DNA of 64,000 nucleotides. Source: Pomphorhynchus laevis. Its lineage: Eukaryota; Acanthocephala; Palaeacanthocephala; Echinorhynchida; Pomphorhynchidae. A program made the position numbers and the translations under genes. This document shows positions 54,225 through 64,000 of the stretch, in pieces (positions within the stretch are counted from its first letter, which is position 1; the number at the start of each line of letters is the position of its first letter). The stretch spans positions 124,001 to 188,000 of the forward strand of contig WNNJ02003541.1 of assembly GCA_012934845.2 (NCBI GenBank). The letters run 5' to 3'. The notes beneath the pieces are model-generated. The model was not told where the DNA came from, ran no database searches, and was given only the letters and a program-made list of their open reading frames with translations.

Positions 54225-57102
54225 TCCATCAGTCTTCTTTGCCAGTCGATCTCGCTCCTGAACATACTTTTCGTCTTAGTCTTTTTAACATTCGCTTCAT
54301 TTTTTCATAAAGCTGATCTGCTACTTGATATCTTCGATCAATTATCTCTCGATATTCTCTGCATTACTAAATCCTGGCACTGATTCCGACGATCTTGCTA
54401 TTTGTTGTCTATGTCGCTCTGGTTGTTATTTAGTTGAATCAGCTCGTCCAATTGTCTCTTCCACATCTACTGCTTCTAACCATGGCGGTATTGTTGTCAT
54501 TGCTCGTCACCCAATGTCTCTTACGTAAAATTAACGTTAACATCCGTTACACTTCGTTCGAATTACTCATATGCAGATTATCAACTCCTTTCCCTCTGGA
54601 ACTTGTGATTGTATACCATCCAGGTTCAGTTGCCCCCTCACGTATGTTCTTTAACGACCTTGCATATCTTATATCTCACTGTTAATTGTCTTATACTCCT
54701 TCATTTGTTATCAGTGACTTTAACATTCTTCTTGATCGCCCAGCAGACTTAAATATATCACTTTAACCAATCATTTTTCTGATTTTAACTATAAATTACT
54801 TATAAGACACCCAACTTATATTCTCGGCGGTGCTCTCGACATCATTGCTGTTCCTAACTGCTTCAATGACTATACCTCCTTGTCAATTACTGATCCTGGT
54901 TTGTCCGATCATTTCCTTGTCACTCTTACCCGTCCCGTCCTTCTTCCCCGCATCCACTATTATCCACACAAAGTCGACCCTGGAAACTTCTCGATATTAA
55001 TATTCTCTGCACAGCCTTACTCAATTCTTTACTCTTTCACTTCCTCTAAACTATCTCTCTTCCGATGATCTCTGCATTCCGTTTGATTCCGAACTTACGT
55101 CGATCCTCAATAACCTTCTGCCTAGTCGAATCCGACGTTCTCAGCGCTGGCGCCATGCTCCCTGGTTCGATTCTGACTGTAGTATTTCTAAGCGTCGACT
55201 CCGCCACTCTTTTCGTATGTATAATCGCTTTCTTAAACGTTCTTCCTACTCACTCCATCCAAATCTCAGTGATTCCTACCTTTCTCTACGCCGTTCACAT
55301 CTTATTCTTATACGTACTAAACGTACTCTCTTTTGGCGAAATCTACTCGAGTCATCTTCCAACTAAATCTCACTGGAACATCTTAAACTCAATTCTTTCA
55401 CGATCATCTACCCCTTGTAATATAAATCCTGATGAATTTTCTTCTTATCTACAAACTAAGCTATCTAATTTACTTTCCCTACTACCCATAGCCCCTTGTA
55501 CCCACTCTTCTCTTTAAATACTTCCCTCCCAGAACTATTCCACCTTCTTCCCGTTTCGTCTGATGAAGTTTCTTCGGTTCTGCTGTCATTACCTAATAAA
55601 ACCTCTCCTTCTGACCCAATTCCCACTCACTTGCTTAAAAATATCTGCTCCTCTATCTTACCCTTCCTAACCACATTGTTCAACTCGTCCATCCGTAGCC
55701 GTACATTTCCTTCCATCTGGAAATGCGCCACTGTTCGTCCTCTCATCAAAAAGCAATCTCTCGACTCCTCACTACCATCTTCGTACCGTCCTAATCTCAC
55801 TTCTCCCAACCCTCTCTAAACTCCTTAAGCGTCTCGTTCTTGAGCAAGTTAATACATATCTCTTTTTCTCCAACTTATTTCCTTCATTCCAAGCCGCTTT
55901 TCGCTCTAATTACTCTACCGAAATTGCCTGTTTTAAAGTTTATAATGACTTACTCATATCGCGCGATCATAAATTATGTAGTGTCATAGTTTCTCTTGAT
56001 CTATCGTCTGCTTTTGACATCGTCGATCACTCGATTCTTCTCTATCGCCTTCGTCATGATTATGACTTCTCTTTACCCACTGTATCATGGTTTTCTTCAT
56101 ATCTATCAAACCGTACATTTCGCGTCTATTCTAACTCTTCTCTCTCCCATCCTACGTCCATTCCGTCCGGTGTTCCACAAGGCTTAGTATTAGGCCCTAT
56201 GCTTTTCTCTTCTTCTCGGTGATTTGTCTTCGATTTCTCAATACATTTAACTTACATGTTATGCAATATGCTGATGACATTCTCATCTATGCTCATGCAC
56301 CTGTTTATCGTATTCACGATCTTAGTGTTTCTGCTTTCCGACTGTCTTGTCTCAATTTCCAATCATCTTTCTTCCCTTCGCCTTTCTCTGAATCCTGATA
56401 AATACAAAATAATGTGGATCCTTTCTCGATGCTTCGGCGTAGAACCTTTCTCCGTATCACGAAATTCTACAATTATCCCTATCGTTGACAATCTCGTTTT
56501 CCTAGGCTTCCATTTCGACAACAGATTTTCACTTAAACCTTATGTTAAAGATAAAGTGCGCTCATCTACCCTGATTCTCCGCAACCTCCGTCAAATTCAT
56601 AAATTGTTCGATTTCCCTTCATTTATGACTTTCATATCTTCTCTCATGTTCTCAAGACTTGATTACCGTCTTAGTCTACTTTCCAACTCACCTAAATCTA
56701 CTCTTCTTCCCCTACAACGCATCATCAATGCAGCCGTTCGGGTAGTCCTCCGTCTTCGTCGTTTGATCATACATTCCACCGTCTTGTTTCTCTCGATTTG
56801 CCTACCATTTTTTGTCATGTTCAAATTCGTCTTCTTATCATTCCTTTTCGCCTTCTAACTTTTCATACCCTTTCATTTATCAACCTTTCTTTTCTAGACA
56901 ATTCTCGTCCTGTTTACTATTCCTTGCGTTCTCGTAATTCTCTACTTTTACATGTTATAACCTACTCTACCTCTTTGGGTTTGCGCTTCTTTGTTTTGGC
57001 TGCTACTCTCTCTCGTGGAATCATCTGCCCGTTCATATCCACCATTCAACATCATCGTCGTGCTTCAAACGCTAAATCCGATCCTATTTCAACAATTAAG
57101 TA
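54225..57102 (+). pseudogene. LINE-C3 ORF2: endonuclease-reverse transcriptase, many breaks
   Basis: Recognisable pieces are FRLSLFNIRFIFHKAD and LCITKSWH (endonuclease start, the usual E of TESW changed to K), a VISDFNILLD segment near 54,710, LSDHFLVTL near 54,910, NKTSPSDPIPTHLLKNI, SIWKCATVRPLIKKQS, LDLSSAFDIVDHS near 56,000, VMQYADDILIYAHAP near 56,255, and the thumb VKDKVRSSTLILRNL. More than eight frame changes are needed to follow it. Confidence 0.8.
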
Positions 57103-57281
57103 ATTTATCTGTAACTTTTGCCGTGTTCTTTTTTTGTTAGTGGTCATGTAAGCGTGCAGTTGGCACGCATCTTCCACTTTAAATAAGTTATTATTAATAA
57201 TATTTAACGGTGGGAACAGAATTAATTGGGTTATAGAAACCATCACAGTCCATTAGCAGTCAAATTCCTATGACTAATTGT

Positions 57282-57612
57282 TTCCAATATCCAGTTGTAC
57301 TTTTTCCCCTTTTACTAAGCAGTAACAAATATAATGCCGTATAGCTCACGACCTGGGGACATGCAGCGATAATATTTATATAATGTACTGCCGAATCAGC
57401 TTTATGTTTGCCTGTGGACTAACACTATTAAAATCTGGACCATACTGAAGAAGCTCAATAAGCAGAAAACGGTCTAGTAATTTGATTGATGATGAACTAT
57501 GGTGGTTTTCAATACCCAGATATATCCGTTCCCCCGTTTACTTATTAGTAACAACTATAATGCCGTATCGCTCTGAGATACATGGACAGGCTTCAATAAT
57601 ATATATAATAAA
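57282..57612 (-). repeat. Dispersed repeat R (copies 2 and 3)
   Basis: Copy 2 (57,321-57,418) is the reverse complement of 52,592-52,690. Copy 3 (about 57,508-57,612) resembles 57,282-57,392 in direct orientation, sharing the core AGTAACAA(A/C)TATAATGCCGTAT. The three copies surround LINE-C3 and lie just upstream of the synthetase gene. Confidence 0.6.
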
Positions 57613-57884
57613 ATCCTCGTTATATATAATTCGAGCGATTATATATATAATTATATATAATTAGAGCGATTTATTTAGATATATGTATATATACTAACTG
57701 TACTAGGAGTGATAATGAAGTTTGCACTGCATGTATATATACTGACTGTACTTCATAAAAATATATCAATTGGATGTACTCATCCTGGCAAGTGTGTTAG
57801 TTCTCGAACTATATATAATATACATATAATGTATTTGTTAAATAATTTTAACTATTGATGTATAAACGTTTTGATAATTTGCAG
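57613..57884. other. AT-rich upstream region of the synthetase gene
   Basis: TA-rich microsatellite-like sequence (57,597-57,700) and two similar segments ATATATACT(A/G)ACTGTACT at about 57,689 and 57,733. No TATA box can be singled out in such AT-rich DNA. The first exon ATG is directly preceded by TTTGCAG, which looks like a splice acceptor. Confidence 0.4.
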
Positions 57885-59892
57885 ATGGTTACAGATGCTC
57901 AATGTGAAATCCCCTCGAGTTCGAAACCACGTTTTCTTTTTACGTCTGAATCAGTTGGAGAAGGCCATCCAGGTAATGAAAATAATTTTAATTAATTTTA
58001 AAATTTTAAATTTAGATAAAATTTGTGATCAAATAAGTGATGCAATTCTTGACGCTCATTTGGAACAGGATCCTTACGCTAAGGTGGCTTGTGGTAAGGA
58101 TACCTCTGTATATCATATTTTAGTTTTTTAATCTCGAGTGTCAGAATTTCAGTAATAGTTATTTAAGTAAGTCTTAAACTGAATTAATTTTAGCTTAAGT
58201 TTTCAAAAAGTATTTATGTGATGTAAACCTATCAATTTTAAATCTGTGTAGCCTTTCAAATTAGCATTGAAATTTTTATTTTAGATTTATTTATAACAAT
58301 AAAATGGTTTTTAAAATATAAGACGTGTTTCATAATTATCATATTTTCAAATGATGTTCTCGGTTTTGTTAAAACTAAAATATAGAAGTGCCAAATACTT
58401 CAAATTAATTACAATCAATTTGTTCAAAAATTAAATTGACTTTGTTCAAATATTACTGCGATAGGTCAGTAAGAACCGAACAATCACAGCATTTAATATT
58501 CAATGCTTTTACAGCTTATCCGTTCGAAATACTTCCTGCTGATGGCTTAAGATAGAGATAGCAGCCAGCAATTCAACAACATAAATAATATTGCAATACA
58601 CACTTGATTGACATATGAAAGTTCGCACTTAATATAATTTTGCCCAGCTGTCTAAGCACACTGTAGTGCTAAAAAAATTATTCAAAATGAAATATTCTAT
58701 TAGTGGATTATTCGTTGAATCTTCAAAAATAACTATTTGAAGATTTTTAATAATTATAATATAAATATTTTATTTAAAGAATATATTCATATAATACTAT
58801 ATCATATTATATTAAAATAGAATAATTAATTTTTTGTTATTATCTTAATTTAATATTAAGATTGAATAATATCTTATCTCATAACAAATATTTTATCTTA
58901 TCTTATGATAAATATCTATAATTATTTATCTAATGATTATATTGATTATATTATTATCTAATACAACATAAAAAATTTATATAAATAATATATTCATGTA
59001 ATATTCTATATAAAAACAGAATATTAATTTTTTTTATTATAATCTTAACCTAATATTAAGATGAATAATAAATATCTTATCTTATAATAAATATCTTAAA
59101 TTATTTGTTATCTAATATTAATATTGATTATCTAATTAATTATTATCTAATACAATATAAATAATTTATATGAATAATATATTAATATTCATGTAATATG
59201 TTATATTAAAATAAAATATTTTATTAATAAAATAGTTAAAATATAATAATTATTTATTTGTTATAATCTTAATCTAATATTAAGATTGAATAATAAATAT
59301 CTTATCTTATTATAAATATCTTAAATTATTTGTTATCTAATATTATAATTGAACAATAAATATCTTATCTAAATCATAATAGTTTTGTTATTAATTAATT
59401 AACGATTAATTATTATGATATAAGTATAAATTTAAAATATAAAAATTGATATTTTCAAGCTAAAACGCGAGACGTTGTCGTTGCGTTATATCGTTCATAT
59501 TGTATTTTTAAGAAACACTTGCCAAGACTGGAATGATTTTCATCACGGGTGAAGTACAGTCTAAAGCAAGAGTTGATTACCAGCGAGTTGCAAGACAGAC
59601 AGTTAAACGAATCGGATACGATAGTAGTGAAAAAGGTTTTGACTACAAGACAATGTCTGTAGTGTCATCAATTGAGGAACAATCTCCTGACATTGCGCAA
59701 GGTGTATTTCTTGATCGTAACGATGAGGATATCGGTGCTGGTGATCAAGGTCTTATGTTTGGATACGCTACTGATGAAACTGAAGAATGCATGCCACTAA
59801 CGTTAGTTCTCGCTCATAAGTTAAATGCTCAAATCGCTTGTCTAAGACACTCGGGTAAGCTTGAATGGGCGAGACCAGATTCTAAAACACAG
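57885..59892 (+). CDS. S-adenosylmethionine synthetase, exons 1-3 (N-terminal 182 residues)
   Basis: The enzyme makes S-adenosylmethionine from methionine and ATP in the cytosol and is the methyl donor source. Exons are 57,885-57,972, 58,016-58,093 and 59,513-59,892. Introns are 43 bp (GT-AG), 1419 bp (GT-AG) and an open-ended third starting with GC. The joined product reads [19 protein letters not shown] (catalytic His28 and Asp30), [22 protein letters not shown], then the ATP-binding GAGDQG at residues 130-135 and [15 protein letters not shown]. It ends at RPDSKTQ. Animal enzymes have about 395 residues, so about 46 percent is here; the rest should lie beyond 64,000. All three exons are free of stops and splice phases fit, so it looks functional. 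A retro-element cluster lies in the third intron. Residues 1-16 differ from known relatives, as expected for this variable end. Confidence 0.93.
58837..59380. repeat. AT-rich tandem repeats in synthetase intron 2
   Basis: A unit of about 200-220 bp starting AATCTTAA(T/C)(T/C)TAATATTAAG recurs at about 58,839, 59,040 and 59,263. Each is followed by AATAATAAATATCTTATCTTAT-like sequence and TTATTTGTTATCTAAT. It is AT-only satellite-like sequence and does not disturb the splice sites. Confidence 0.65.
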
Positions 59893-60296
59893 GCAAGTCT
59901 ATGATTGAATTTATCGTTTTAAAATGTAAATATTTTGCTGTTTAATGTTTAAAGTGATTCAATTTTTTTAATATTTAAAATATTTCATTTGTATTGCTTT
60001 TTTAAAATAACAGATTGAATTCAAATTTAATGTTGTTTAAAACTTGTAATCGAAATTGGGTTATGTTCTACAGATAATATTTAAAACAGAAGTTTCGATT
60101 GTGTTGAATCATACATTGTTCTACTAATAGGAGAATATATTATTCTTCCTGACAATTAACTTATTATTTAATAATATAAATTAAATAATAATATTTAACT
60201 ATACGACGTAGATCTTGAATGAATATAACTTGAATATATATTATATATGATATATTTATTTCAATTTTCGATTAATAATTTAATTATCATATTTTC
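59893..60296 (+). other. Start of synthetase intron 3
   Basis: The exon ends CAG and the intron begins GCAAGT. GC donors with an otherwise strong consensus are a known minor class. The sequence after it is AT-rich without exon-like content up to the LINE-C5 fragment. Confidence 0.6.
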
Positions 60297-60769
60297 AACC
60301 TGCATCTCGATCCCTTCATTCGTGATAAAACTAGGTCTTCAAATCTTCTTCTCCGTGATATTCGTCTCGTCAGAAATTCTCTAGAATTTAGTTCATGTAA
60401 ATCTCTTATCTCCTCCCTTCTTTTCCCACGTATTGATTACTGTCTTTGCCTTCTCGTCTTCTCTTCAAAGTCATCCCTTAAACCTCTTCAGCGCTTCATT
60501 AACACTGCTGTGCGCATCCTTTTTGCATTCTCCATTGTAATTCTCCTTCTTATCTTTATCTGCCAACTCTCAGTGAATATTGCTATCTTTCTACTCACCT
60601 ACGTTCCTGTGATTCTCTTCTGCTACAGATACCTCTTCACTCAACCAACTTCGACCGTCGATCCCTACTTATCGCTGCTCCTCTCCTTTGAAAATCTCTA
60701 CCTGATCATTTGCGATCATCATCTTCACATTAATTTTTCATAAAGCAACTAAAATCGATGCTACTAAAC

Positions 60770-62937
60770 CAGAGGTGGGCATCTACGGCCTCGGAGGCCG
60801 CATGCGGCCTCCGAGCCTAGTTTATGCGGCCTCCGAGCATTTTTCAAAAAAAGGCAAGATAGAAATTATCATATTAACAATGTATTTTTTCTCTAATTTT
60901 TTATTTAGATACTTTTCCTTTGAATCTTATCATTTTTTGATATTTACAAGAAAATTTTTGGTTACCCCATCAGATGTCATCGCAAAAAAAGAGAAAGATA
61001 GATTCAGAGAATAGAGTTTTTAATATAGAATGGGAATATGATTACTTCTTTGTTCAGAGTAAAAACGGGATGGTGTGCTTAATTTGTAGAGCTAACTTAA
61101 CAACGATCAAGAAATTCAATGCAGAAAAACATTATGGCACGCATATCAATATGCCAATATGTAGACTTGATGGTGAGTGTAGAAAAGAGAAAATTCTAGA
61201 ACTAAAAAAATCAATCAAAAAACAACAAACATTATTCAAGAATATATTCAATTTGGGACTTTTACAAACAAAAGCGAGCTATTTGATTGCACATCTTATG
61301 GGTAAAAGAGGAAAGCCATATTCCGACTCAGAATTCATCAAAGAGGCCATAACTACAACAGTAAAATGCATAGATCCAGATAAAGTTGAAAAATATGAGA
61401 ATCTTGCGCTCTCTCGGCGAACAATAGTCAGTCGCCAAACCGATATTGCGAAAAATTTACAACAAAAACTATCTTTTCTCTTAGCAGATCCAAATGCATT
61501 CTATTCATTGGCTATTGATGAGTCAACTGATTCTACTGACTCTGCCCAATTACTCATTTTTATACGAATCGTTGACAAAAATTTCAATCTACGAGAAGAA
61601 CTATTAGGTATGCAAACTCTAAAAGGGCAAGCTCGTGGAATTGACATCTTAGAAAAAGTGCAAGATCAAATTCAAAAATCAAAAGTCAATCCAGAATTTC
61701 TAGTGAGTATTTGTACTGACGGTGCTCCTTCAATGGTAGGAAAAAATTCGGGATTTATTGCAAAGATGAAAGATATTATTAAACCACTGGAAATTCGTTC
61801 CTTTCATTGCATATTACACCAACAAAATCTTTGCATAAAATCCGTTTCATTGGGATCAGTTTTCAAGAAAGTGAACGAAATTGTAATTTTCATTCGTTCA
61901 AACGCAACAAGACACCGCCAATTCAGATCAATGATGGAAAATGACGAGTTTCACGGCAGTTATGATCTCTTATACCACTCAAGCGTTAGATGGCTTTCTG
62001 AGGCAAACGTTTTGAAGCGAGTATTTGATATAAGAGAGAAAATAATTCAATTCTTTTCAAATCTGAACAAGAGTTGCGATCTTTCAAATATTTATTTCAT
62101 AATCGACATGTCATTTCTAGTTGATATCATGATGAAGCAAAGAGAGCTCAATCTTTCTTTACAAGGTCAGAAAAATAACATTTTTGCTTCTTGGAAAAAG
62201 GTGAAGGCATTTCGTGCAACCATCATATTATTGAGAAACCAAATCAAGGACAAGCATTTTTCAAAAATTCATTTTACATATTTGCACGAAGTTACACGTC
62301 TGAACTATCCGACAGCTGAAATGCTTGAGAATTATGAAAGATATTTGACTGATCTGCACACCCAATACCAATCTCGATTCAATGATTTTGACGCATTTGA
62401 GTCAGAACTGACGCTTGTATTTGAGCCCCATCTTGTCGAAATTCATAAAGTAGAAGAGGAATTTCAAATCGAAATAATCGAGTTGCTGAATGATAATATT
62501 CTTATCAATCGCTTTGTTCAGAATCATGATATCTACGATATATGGCGCTTCGCATCAAAATATTCAGCCCTACAGAAAAATGCTCAGAAGATATTGACTA
62601 TATTTTCAACAACTTACTGTTGCGAATCTGCATTTTCCCACATGACGAAGATAAAATCATCACAAAGAACATCTTTATCAGACAATCATCTTGAAGAAAG
62701 CCTCATTCTGCGAACAAGTAACCTAGAACCAGACATTGATCAATTAACACAGGCTAAATATAAAAAAAAGTTTGGATCAAATGAATGAATTGATTCTTAG
62801 CACCAAGTGGATATGATTCTGTTTTTATTACATATTTTTTCAAAAAGATCGAATTAATTATTTCATACTCATGTGGCCTTTTCAATTTTTGGAAACTTCG
62901 ATTTGGCATTTTGATGCTCAGCCCTCGCCCACCCCTG
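60770..62937 (+). mobile_element. hAT DNA transposon, apparently complete
   Basis: A 2168-bp element with imperfect terminal inverted repeats: CAGAGGTGGGC at the left and, read inward, CAGGGGTGGGC at the right. An 8-bp target duplication TACTAAAC is perfect (60,762-60,769 and 62,938-62,945), which is diagnostic for hAT. A subterminal motif ATGCGGCCTCCGAG occurs at 60,802 and 60,824, with an inverted copy (14 of 15 bases) at 60,789-60,803. The single transposase frame is unbroken. It inserted into LINE-C5 and is likely the youngest event here. Confidence 0.93.
60974..62788 (+). CDS. hAT transposase (ZBED5/GTF2IRD2-like group), 604 residues
   Basis: The protein should cut and paste its own element in the nucleus. 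The N-terminus carries a basic KKRK signal at residues 5-8 and a BED-like finger, C35-x2-C38-x14-H53-x3-H57. The RNase-H-like core has the first acidic residue in YSLAIDESTDSTD and the second in CTDGAPSMVG; a conserved CILHQQNLC and SVRWLSE follow. The C-terminal hAT dimerisation region reads YCCESAFSHMTKIKSSQRTSLS. Length is normal for the family and no stop interrupts it. Closest relatives by memory are Charlie-like hATs that gave rise to ZBED5 and the GTF2IRD2 tail. The protein could still be active. Confidence 0.9.
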   Translation: MSSQKKRKIDSENRVFNIEWEYDYFFVQSKNGMVCLICRANLTTIKKFNAEKHYGTHINMPICRLDGECRKEKILELKKSIKKQQTLFKNIFNLGLLQTKASYLIAHLMGKRGKPYSDSEFIKEAITTTVKCIDPDKVEKYENLALSRRTIVSRQTDIAKNLQQKLSFLLADPNAFYSLAIDESTDSTDSAQLLIFIRIVDKNFNLREELLGMQTLKGQARGIDILEKVQDQIQKSKVNPEFLVSICTDGAPSMVGKNSGFIAKMKDIIKPLEIRSFHCILHQQNLCIKSVSLGSVFKKVNEIVIFIRSNATRHRQFRSMMENDEFHGSYDLLYHSSVRWLSEANVLKRVFDIREKIIQFFSNLNKSCDLSNIYFIIDMSFLVDIMMKQRELNLSLQGQKNNIFASWKKVKAFRATIILLRNQIKDKHFSKIHFTYLHEVTRLNYPTAEMLENYERYLTDLHTQYQSRFNDFDAFESELTLVFEPHLVEIHKVEEEFQIEIIELLNDNILINRFVQNHDIYDIWRFASKYSALQKNAQKILTIFSTTYCCESAFSHMTKIKSSQRTSLSDNHLEESLILRTSNLEPDIDQLTQAKYKKKFGSNE

Positions 62938-63025
62938 TACTAAACGATTAACTTTTTTTTATCTGTTTCGCTTTTGTGGGCTTGTAAGCACGCAGTTGTG
63001 TGCATTTGCCACATTAAAAAAACTC

Positions 63026-63175
63026 CTTTTTTAAATAATTATTAATATTAAAATTATTAATTATTTTAATATTCCATTAATACGATTATTGGAGTATGTT
63101 TTATATTCTAAATAATGTACTAATAAATATGTACTAATTTACATATGAAATTATTATATCAAATATGGTATTTGG
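63026..63175. other. AT-rich intronic or intergenic DNA
   Basis: No coding or structural signal is visible besides short A/T runs. Confidence 0.4.
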
Positions 63176-63348
63176 ATAAATAATTATTGGAGCTGTATCA
63201 AATAAAAACGGAAATTATTTTTAATATTTCGCTAACTTCTGTGAGCATCCTCAGAAAATTGGTAATTTTCTGAAGATGCTAACAGAAGTTGGCGAAATAT
63301 CAAAAATAATTTCTTCTTTCCTTTGATCCAGCTCCAATAATTATTTAT
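63176..63348. mobile_element. Fold-back element 1 (about 173 bp)
   Basis: The outer arms match for 18 bp (ATAAATAATTATTGGAGC at 63,176-63,193, complement at 63,331-63,348). Inner arms match with some mismatches around a small central loop near 63,260. The inner arm contains TTCTGAAGATGCTA and GCGAAATAT, shared with fold-back 2. No coding capacity. Confidence 0.65.
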
Positions 63349-63924
63349 TAATAATGGATCATTATCAACTATTTAAAATGCTATTTTAAGTTATTCAACC
63401 AACGATATTTATTTTTTAAAGTGAAATTTAGTATAAATAAGAGTTGGTTAGCATGGTGAGGAATATAGACAGTAAACAAAATAGTAAACCACTCCCTTGA
63501 TTTTTATTCAATTCTATAATTGAATTGAATAGCGTAATAATTAATATATAAATGCTAGTATAATAATGTAATAATTCTTATACCATTAATAATATATAGT
63601 ATTCAATGATTAATAGTTGATAATTGCCTACCTTATAAAATAAATAATAGCAAGATGACTATTAAATTTTCATATTAAATAGATTTTAAAATATTATATT
63701 TGCTAAATTCTGTGGATCGTTTTAGTCGGCAGTTAATAACTGAGTTTCGTTAAACATAAAAACTATTATTATATAATTTTATATTAATTTTATAATATAA
63801 AAATATTAGAAATATATTTCCAACCTGATCTGTATTTAAAATTTTAAATATCCAGGAACAATCACGTATAGTTGATAACAGGTGGTATAGACGTCAGGTA
63901 TAGACGACAACAAAAAATGTTTTG
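63349..63924. other. AT-rich DNA between two fold-backs
   Basis: AT-rich without a gene. No continuation of the synthetase coding region was found here. Confidence 0.4.
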
Positions 63925-63992
63925 ATATTTCGCTAGAAACTACTAGCAGCTTCAGAAATTTCTGAAGGTGCTAGTAGTTACTAGCGAAATAT
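63925..63992. mobile_element. Fold-back element 2 (68 bp)
   Basis: Two 34-nt arms (63,925-63,958 and 63,959-63,992) are reverse complements with two mismatches and essentially no loop. Its right arm shares TTCTGAAGGTGCTA and GCGAAATAT with fold-back 1, so both belong to one family. The window ends 8 bp later. Confidence 0.7.
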
Positions 63993-64000
63993 TAAAATAA

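Larger units (their letters stand above)
52735..57185 (+). mobile_element. LINE-C copy C3, full span, heavily decayed
   Basis: It begins with a 5' tandem array (CTACTTACAACTAACGA units, 52,735-52,826), then ORF1 from 52,876 and ORF2 to about 57,102. It ends with hairpin GCGTGC-AGTTG-GCACGC (57,152-57,168), then CATCTTCCACTTTAAAT. All parts are in LINE-C order. Stops and frame changes are frequent, so it is older than LINE-C2. Confidence 0.85.
60297..63025 (+). mobile_element. LINE-C copy C5, 3' end, split by a hAT transposon
   Basis: The left part (60,297-60,769) covers the RT thumb, LDPFIRDKTRSSNLLLRDIR and RIDYCLCLL, then degenerates. After the hAT element the 3' UTR resumes at 62,946 and ends with hairpin GCACGC-AGTT-GTGTGC (62,988-63,003), CATTTGCCACATTAAAAAAA. 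The 5' end is truncated in the RT. It lies in the same orientation as the synthetase gene. Confidence 0.8.

Noticed and set aside
58837-59380. A transposon in synthetase intron 2
   Set aside because: No coding sequence, inverted ends or target duplication seen; it reads as AT-rich tandem repeats.
57885-59892. Synthetase as a truncated pseudogene
   Set aside because: Exons are stop-free, splice phases fit, and key residues are kept. The coding stops at a normal exon border, so the remainder is more likely beyond the window than lost.

Overview
The window is invertebrate nuclear DNA (eukaryotic, AT-rich, intron-bearing) made almost entirely of mobile elements. The one clear cellular gene is the 5' part of an animal-type S-adenosylmethionine synthetase (57,885-59,892, three exons seen, last one before a GC donor site). 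I cannot name the species. No rRNA or tRNA gene, CRISPR array or bacterial-style operon was recognised.

Most of the sequence is non-LTR retrotransposon (LINE) DNA, which I sort into families by their proteins and 3' ends. LINE-A (copies near 0.5-3.1, 4.2-7.6, 34.4-36.3, 37.6-46.1 split, and 48.2-52.5 kb) and LINE-B (12.2-12.6, 12.7-17.0, 17.3-18.4, 18.5-21.0, and 25.7-33.5 kb split) look CR1-like. LINE-C (3.1-4.2, 33.9-34.4, 40.8-45.1, 52.7-57.2, and 60.3-63.0 kb split) is more L2/CR1-like and very C/T-rich on its coding strand. LINE-D (8.3-11.3 kb or longer, minus) is I/Jockey/R1-like with a Gag-type ORF1. There is one RTE-like tail (35.1-35.75 kb), one Penelope-like fragment (47.8-48.0 kb) and two copies of an unnamed element tail (family E: window start and 36.5-37.2 kb). 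The best preserved reading frames are the 950-codon ORF2 of LINE-B1, the truncated 824-codon ORF2 of LINE-B2, and ORF1 plus ORF2 of LINE-A5 (one stop codon in ORF2).

Two nearly identical copies of a Ty3/Gypsy (Mag-like) LTR element with 87-bp LTRs lie in opposite orientation at 21.4-25.4 and 27.98-31.8 kb, making a large inverted repeat with a 2.6-kb spacer. Both are broken fossils. The second splits LINE-B3.

Nesting is clear. LINE-C2 sits in LINE-A4 with an 8-bp target duplication, the RTE tail sits in LINE-A3 with a 9-bp duplication, and an apparently intact hAT DNA transposon (60,770-62,937; 604-codon transposase, terminal inverted repeats, perfect 8-bp duplication) sits in the 3' end of LINE-C5. 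The hAT lies downstream of the third synthetase exon, probably inside its next intron. Other features are a 149-bp MITE, a 13-bp minisatellite, several perfect hairpins, a pair of related fold-back elements at the right end and a dead ankyrin-repeat gene.

The LINE families share three design features worth following. ORF1 has an N-terminal Cx4C/Cx2C finger followed by an RRM-like region. The ORF1 end overlaps the ORF2 start in another frame. A small 3' hairpin precedes the tail, with paired compensating changes between copies.
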